A stretch of 35,000 nt of DNA, taken from NCBI GenBank assembly GCA_903813345.2, contig CAIIXF020000258.1, positions 1 to 35,000 of the forward strand, written 5' to 3'. Position numbers and translations under genes: made by a program. Shown here piece after piece: positions 29,821-35,000 of the stretch; the first letter of the stretch is position 1; each line of letters opens with the position of its first letter. The notes under the pieces were generated by a model. It saw only the letters and a list, made by a program, of their open reading frames with translations. It ran no database searches and was not told where the DNA came from. The DNA comes from Owenia fusiformis (lineage: Eukaryota; Annelida; Polychaeta; Sabellida; Oweniidae).

Positions 29821-32378
29821 TGAGATGTCCGTATAGAGTTCATGTAAAAACGTCAAAACATATGTGGGCCGCAACTGCTTGCGAAGTTTACATATATCTC
29901 CATGGACACAAAGGAAATTCCGAAAAAATACATGTACCCGGCGGAAGATATATTGACAAGTAATTCCGTTTTAAAAAACTTCTTAGCATGATCAATTTTA
30001 ACCTAAATTAAGAGCCCTTCTTATTATATAATACTGTAATATCGCTGGTCCCCACCCGGGGACATTCGTCTTTATAACAAAATGGATGGACGTCCGTCGG
30101 AGGAATTTTTTATCATTTTCACCGAAAAGATTGTAGGCTATCAAAATGTTTACCCGTATGGTAATAGTAACATCCGATTACTAAATAGTGAATAAATCAC
30201 GACTATAAAAATCCAGGGGATAGAAACGCGTCTAGTATTTTCGTCTGGTACAACTGGAAATACTGGAAGCAGACCTCCATTTTTGATCCAGAGAGGGGTA
30301 GGTGTACTTTTACTCGGTAGCCTGTGATCGTTCTACAGTGTTTCCTTGCCTAAAAACTGGCTCATCAGATTGCCGGTAGATTAGGGAACATCAAATTCTT
30401 ATAAAATGACAGCTTTCCATCTAGTTTTTCTGTAATCTGGAGTTAAACACACGAATATTTTGATTTTTTCAGGAAAAACACGAATCGAGTTATATTTCTT
30501 TTTAACCATTTCATTGACATGATATGCAATTTTCTTCCAATCTGCAAAGGAGTAGTATCGATATGGTAAACTTTTTGAACACGCGTTTCTCTTAAACAAG
30601 TCATCAAAACATTCTGAAGATTTTATACTTTTCTCTATGTTGTTTTAGGCACTTCTTTTGTTCTTGGTATCATATGTTCGGAATGAAATGAAACATCTAT
30701 CCGAGCCTCATTGGAACAAAACGACATAAACACAACGTGTTTGGGTCTCTCAATATTGTAATTGTACAAAGGAAAGTTTGATTGATTTTTAAAGAGTATC
30801 TTGTTAATGAAATAATTTTCATCTATTTAAGGGGGTTTTGTTTTAAGTTTTTGCATACTTTTTTTGTTAAATCAACCAAAATTTCCTTTGTACGAGGGTT
30901 GATCCAAAAGTTCCAAACCGTTTGCTCTAAAAATCTTAATATTTTATTAATATTGTTCATATTTGGCCACAACCACCCCATATAAAGTAGTTTTATTTTG
31001 TGTAAAAATAAATCTGACCAGCAACATAGGTGTCTGGTTACCATAGCAACATGAAAAAAAGCTAGGAAATGGCTCAAAGGTGAATTTTGCGAGACAAAAA
31101 TTTTGAAAACAGGCGGGCTCTTGAACCAGGAGTCATAGGGGAATTTTCTGTATTGATGTTGAACAGAAAAAAACTTAAAACAGGAATCCTATCGACAGAG
31201 GTTTTAAAATATTACTTTGTAGAACTATAATATTGAGAAAATGTTGTATATGCTATTTTGTTCCAACAAGGTTCGGAAAGACATTTTATTTCATTCTCAA
31301 GAATTGGTAGAAAGGAAAAAAACAATTGCACTAAAAAAACAAAAAAATGTTAACAAAAACAGTTATATAAAATATATATGAATAATTTTTGCATTAAATT
31401 GTTGCCAATCAGTCAACATTACATAAAGGATCGTGTTTTTTGTCAGAACGGTTTCAATAATTGGTTTAAAAGAAAAACATTGTTGATTTCAGGTCGCCCT
31501 ATCGATACCTATCCTTTCGTCATTTTTCTATTTTTGATCATTTCAAAGTTAAAATTTGCCGACTTGAAGCTGTATTCTTATTTCATACACCAGAAAATTG
31601 CATATCTTGTCAATGAAATGGTAATCTGACTCGATTCGTGTATTTTCTTGGAAAAAATCAATTCCGTGCTTAACGAAAAACCTAGATGAATGACTGTCAT
31701 TTTATAAGATCCGTGTGTTCCTCAATGTACTGGGAATCTGATGAGCCTGTTTTTAGATAAGGAAACACTGTAAAACGATCACAGGCTACCGAGTTAAATC
31801 ACACCTACCTCTCTTTGGATCAAGATAAAGGTGTGCGTCCAGTATCTCGGTTTGTACCAGACGAAAATACTGGACGCGTTTCTACCCCCTGACATTCAAG
31901 GGCTTCTATAATCAATGATAAACCCCTTAAACCCGCTTAAGCAATCAAGACGCTAACACAACGCAACCTAAATCTTATGAAAAAAGACCTGTTTACCAGT
32001 TCATCAGTTGATGAGGTGAGGGAATTTTCACTCAGTATTTGAGTTGCTGGATATATTTGCCTGAACAGGCTAGTTTTTTAGTAATTGGACATAATTGTTA
32101 ACTTTTTTATACAAACATACTTAAGTTGGTGAAAATAATTTAAAATTTTTAACAAAAAATACAAATATTATCTAACGGAAGTTCATTCAATTTGTTATAG
32201 ATAACCAGTGAAAATAAATAGTATTATTAGATACCCCAAAAAGTATAAGTTATTCAATGATGTTTTCAGATGGATTAACACATACGTTTCCGAAGATTAT
32301 GGATATATACACCAAGCTGATATATATTTGGAAGATAAAGATTGTGGAATAGTTTATCCACCTTGGCATATGGAGAGA
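29821..32378 (+). CDS. PLAT/LH2-domain gene, two exons seen (partial)
   Basis: Exon 29821-29959 lies between TATTTTGTTGTAG and AA/GTAATT and encodes RCPYRVHVKTSKHMWAATAC, EVYIYLHGHKGNSEKIHVPG and GRYID. The order Y-x-V-x-V-x-T ... A-x-x-x-V-x-I-x-L-x-G is the first half of a PLAT domain. Exon 32270-32378 (after GATGTTTTCAG, before AGA/GTAAGT) starts WINTYVSEDYGYIHQADIYL and ends PPWHMER, like the last strands (W-x-x-x-x-V, then a final W). The first exon ends and the second starts in phase 2, so they are compatible. The central strands of the domain are missing, so an exon between them is either unrecognised or lost. PLAT domains bind lipid or protein partners, as in LOXHD1, lipoxygenases and polycystins. 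The gene extends beyond both exons; the intron is full of transposons. Confidence 0.5.
30680..31298. mobile_element. Foldback MITE, copy 2, interrupted by a mariner fragment
   Basis: The outer parts match copy 1 closely (GGTCTCTCAATATTGTAATT, AACTATAATATTGAG, TTCGGAAAGA). The match is interrupted just after CCTTTGTA by about 320 bases that copy 1 lacks, and resumes at GAACTATAATATTGAG. Confidence 0.7.
30896..31214 (+). mobile_element. Truncated mariner-like element inside MITE copy 2
   Basis: It begins CGAGGGTTGATCCAAAAGTT directly after a TA, as mariner left ends do. It ends without a matching inverted end, so the right part seems deleted. The frame is broken and no transposase can be read. 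Confidence 0.5.
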
Positions 32379-32439
32379 GTAAGTTAATTGAGAGATATTT
32401 GCTGAGATAAAAATTATTATCTTCCACTAGCAATCTATC

Positions 32440-33320
32440 CGTTTGTGGATCAGCAAGGGTCACAGCAGCCCCCACATGGCATCAGCTCCCATAAAATCCT
32501 TACCTGTATATTGATCGTTTGATCTTGAATTGACGAGGACTTGTCACAAGGCCTTGCAACTCCAAATACATACTAGATATTCACCTTTGACCTTAAGATA
32601 ACATTGGCCGATAAACATTTGATTTGACCCCAGGTCCCTTAATCATGAATCAACAAGGATCACAGTTACAGTATCCGTAAAGTCCCTTAAAACGCCAAAT
32701 ATTAGATATTGTCCTTTAACACTGAGATGACCTTGACCCAAAAACATTGACCTTGACCTCATGTCAACTAAACATGGGTCACCAGGGGTCACATCACCCC
32801 TGGGGTCACAAAACGTCAAATGCCTAGATATTGATCTTGGAATAACCTTGACCTCAGGTCATCTTATCATGGGTCGCCCAGGGTTGCAGCACCCCTGACG
32901 GTCCTTAGAAAACCAAATACCTATATAATGACCTTTGACCTTAAGATAACCTTGGCCCATGAGTATTGCCCTTTGACTTAGGAATTACCCTGACCTAAGG
33001 TCAACTAATCATTGGTCACTAAGGGTCAGAGAAACTACAAAGGTCCTTAAAAGGTCCTTGACCTCAGTTCACCTCATCATTGGTAGATAATGTTCACAGC
33101 AGCCCCAAAGATCTCAAATGACCAAATACCTAGATATTGATCTTTGACCTAGGAATGACCTTGACCTCAGATCACCTAATTATGGGTCGCCAAGGGTCAC
33201 AACAGCCCCCAAATGCATTAAAATACCAAATACTAAGATATTGACCTTTGACCTAGAGGGGACCTTGACCCTTAAAGTTGACCTTGACCTCAGGTCACTT
33301 AATCATGGGTCGTCAAATCC
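32440..33320 (-). repeat. Second diverged tandem array of GGTCA half-sites, inverted
   Basis: Units carry CCAAATACCTAGATATTGA, CTTTGACCTAGGAATGACCT, TGACCTCAGGTCA and TAATCATGGGTCGCCAAGGG. This is the family at 15145-15740 read on the opposite strand. About seven units are recognisable, with changing length. It lies downstream of the PLAT exon at 32270-32378. Confidence 0.75.
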
Positions 33321-33419
33321 GTCCACTGGTATTTTAGTTGAGATAAAGTCGTCATGATGATGGCGTTATCGTGATTGTTATCATTGTCGTGATCACCCCG
33401 CTTTTTTGTCATCTCGATT

Positions 33420-34200
33420 TCAGGAAAACCTCTCGTCGGATTTCTTCTAAACTCGCACATATGATAGAGAATATCAAGTTCTTGAGTTGATTAACTATTT
33501 GGCGGCATCTTGTTTTCTGGCGACCATTTTGACCATTTTGATATATCTTGTCATCGCTATTTTAGGATAACGGCCCATTTGAATTTCTCCAGATTCGCGC
33601 ACATGATAGAAGATATTAATTTCTAGAGCTGATTTACTTTTGAGTGGCCATCTTGTTTTCTGGTGGCCATTTTGAAGTTTTTTATTATTAATCTTGGCAT
33701 TACCATTTTAAGAAACCGCTCATCGGATTTTCTCCAAATTCGCACACGTGATAGAAAATCAAGTTCTTAAGCTGATTGTTGACTTTTGGGCGGCCATTGT
33801 TAAGGTTTTTCTATATATCTTGTCATCGCCAGTTCAAGAAAACCGCTCATTGGATTTTCTTGAAAAACACACATGATAGTGGATATCAAGTTCTAGAGTT
33901 GATTAACTTTTGGGCTGTCATATTGTTTTCTTGCGGCCATTTTGAAAGCTTTTCGATAAATTTAGGCATTTCAGGAAAACCGCTCATCGGATTTTCTCCA
34001 TATCTGCACACATGGTAGAGGGTATCAAGTTGTACAGCTGATTAAAATTCGGCGGCCATCTTGTTTTCTGGCGGCCATTTTGAAGGATTTTCGATAAATT
34101 TTGTCATAGGCATTTTACGAAAACCGCTCATCAGATTTTTTCCAAATACGCACATATGATAGATGATATCAAGTTCTAGACTGGCGGCTTTTTTGTAGGT
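33420..34200 (+). repeat. Six-unit tandem repeat of about 140 bp with YY1-like sites
   Basis: Units start near 33421, 33563, 33711, 33837, 33973 and 34118, each with GAAAACCGCTCATCGGATTT, then CTCCAAATTCGCACACATGA, GATATCAAGTTCTAGAGCTG and GGCGGCCATCTTGTTTTCTG with GCGGCCATTTTGAA. The GCGGCCATCTTG words resemble the YY1 site. The ORFs that cross it are by-products of the repeat. Confidence 0.85.
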
Positions 34201-34319
34201 TTTTCTATGAAAAATCGCCATTTCATGAAAACGGCTAAACTGGTATTTGAATTATCAACGACAACATTATTACGAAAAATGGCGGCCATTTTGAAATTCA
34301 GAGGCCATGTTGAAAACAC

Positions 34320-35000
34320 TTTTTCGAACAGATCAACTGCGTCCTCTGGCATCAGCATACAAAGGGCCATGTGCAGTATGACAAGTGATTTTGGAAAGCT
34401 GTATGTTTGGTCAAGGGTATATTTCGACCATACATAGAACATTATATATTAAAACAATATCTTAACTTCAACAAAACTGCATAAAATGAAATAAATCTCA
34501 TTTGGATTATAAAGATTTGTAATGGATTAATAAGCAATCTCCTCACTTTTTCAATAATATTGACGTTTTTATTGAAAAAGAAGACCTTGATTTTCCATAT
34601 TTTTTGCAATATAAGATTTCACTGTAAGATATCATTCACTTCCTATAAGAGCATTGGTATTGAAAAAGCAATATGAAAGTTACATGGTGGAGCTGATCCA
34701 ATGGGTAATCCCATGTTAAAATTCGTCTTATCTATCCTAGAAGTTCCAATGTGCCATCTTTCAGTAAATATATGCATATGGAAGAGCAAGTGTTGAAACC
34801 TTATTAATGCATGGCAGTTTGCAAGGTCATTGGAAAGCAATGTTATTCATATTTATGTGAGATTTAATGTAATGCCAGAGTATTCAATGATGCATGAATA
34901 TAACAGTATCGACTGACTACAATGTAAATGCACCGGGCCTCTGAAAAACTGGTGCACAGTAAAACCTATTGACAAAAACACCATCTCCAACAAACAAATT
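34320..35000. other. Right end, nothing recognised
   Basis: No splice-bounded open frame or clear repeat. The short minus-strand ORF at 34643-34840 has no domain or splice support. Confidence 0.4.

Larger units (their letters stand above)
30213..31890. mobile_element. Outer inverted-repeat element with about 320-bp arms
   Basis: The left arm (about 30213-30545) starts CCAGGGGATAGAAACGCGTC and includes TAGCCTGTGATCGTT and CATTTCATTGACATGATATG. The right arm (about 31590-31890) holds the complements CTTGTCAATGAAATGG, AACGATCACAGGCTA and GACGCGTTTCTACCCCCTG. Between them lies MITE copy 2 with its mariner fragment. The 66-residue ORF at 30399-30599 is an arm translation. Confidence 0.75.

Noticed and set aside
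30823-31077. 84-residue minus-strand ORF
   Set aside because: It spans the junction between MITE copy 2 and the mariner fragment, so it cannot be an old gene.
34176-34442. Overlapping ORFs of 88 residues (minus) and 76 residues (plus)
   Set aside because: They translate the end of the YY1-rich tandem repeat on both strands; no splice or domain support.

Overview
The window is AT-rich eukaryotic DNA with spliced genes (GT-AG introns, signal peptide, metazoan domains) and very many short DNA transposons. It fits an invertebrate animal genome. The domain content, the frequent ATGTACATGTA-type words and the abundance of foldback elements suggest a lophotrochozoan (mollusc or brachiopod type), but that placement is inference. 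Almost all long single-frame ORFs are noise; genes were found by pairing splice sites with phase-compatible open frames.

Region by region: (1) 1.3-7.4 kb, minus strand: the 5' part of a secreted large lipid transfer protein (vitellogenin N-domain family), eight phase-matched exons from a signal-peptide exon at 7251 down to 1345, with a TATA box upstream and foldback elements in its introns. (2) 8.2-9.0 kb: a large inverted repeat. (3) 9.3-12.4 kb: two neighbouring copies of one DNA transposon family with about 48-bp terminal inverted repeats that start with a CACRRTG-type heptamer, 5-bp target duplications and arrays of a CAAACTGCGCGCCTA motif. The first copy carries an intact two-exon 74-residue basic ORF; the second carries a broken copy. 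These ends recall Transib/RAG-like elements and are the most interesting signal in the window. (4) 12.4-19 kb: repeats, including a long diverged inverted repeat, an array of GGTCA half-sites, an ACCGGT repeat region and a MITE. (5) 19.5-25.4 kb: two mariner-like MITEs, a further MITE, a candidate two-exon minus-strand gene, a 144-residue acidic terminal exon lying between inverted repeats, and a possible promoter with CRE, E-box and NRF1-like sites. (6) 26.4-28.3 kb: a hairpin element and an 820-bp near-perfect palindrome. (7) 28.7-32.4 kb, plus strand: exons of a PLAT/LH2-domain gene whose large intron holds a nested set of transposons (mariner fragment in a foldback MITE in a larger inverted repeat). 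(8) 32.4-34.3 kb: a second GGTCA array in the opposite orientation, then six units of a roughly 140-bp tandem repeat rich in YY1-like sites.

No rRNA, tRNA or CRISPR was recognised. The two best genes (lipid transfer protein and PLAT gene) both appear to run past what can be seen. Transposons occupy their introns and intergenic space, and nothing here suggests that the genes work in one pathway.
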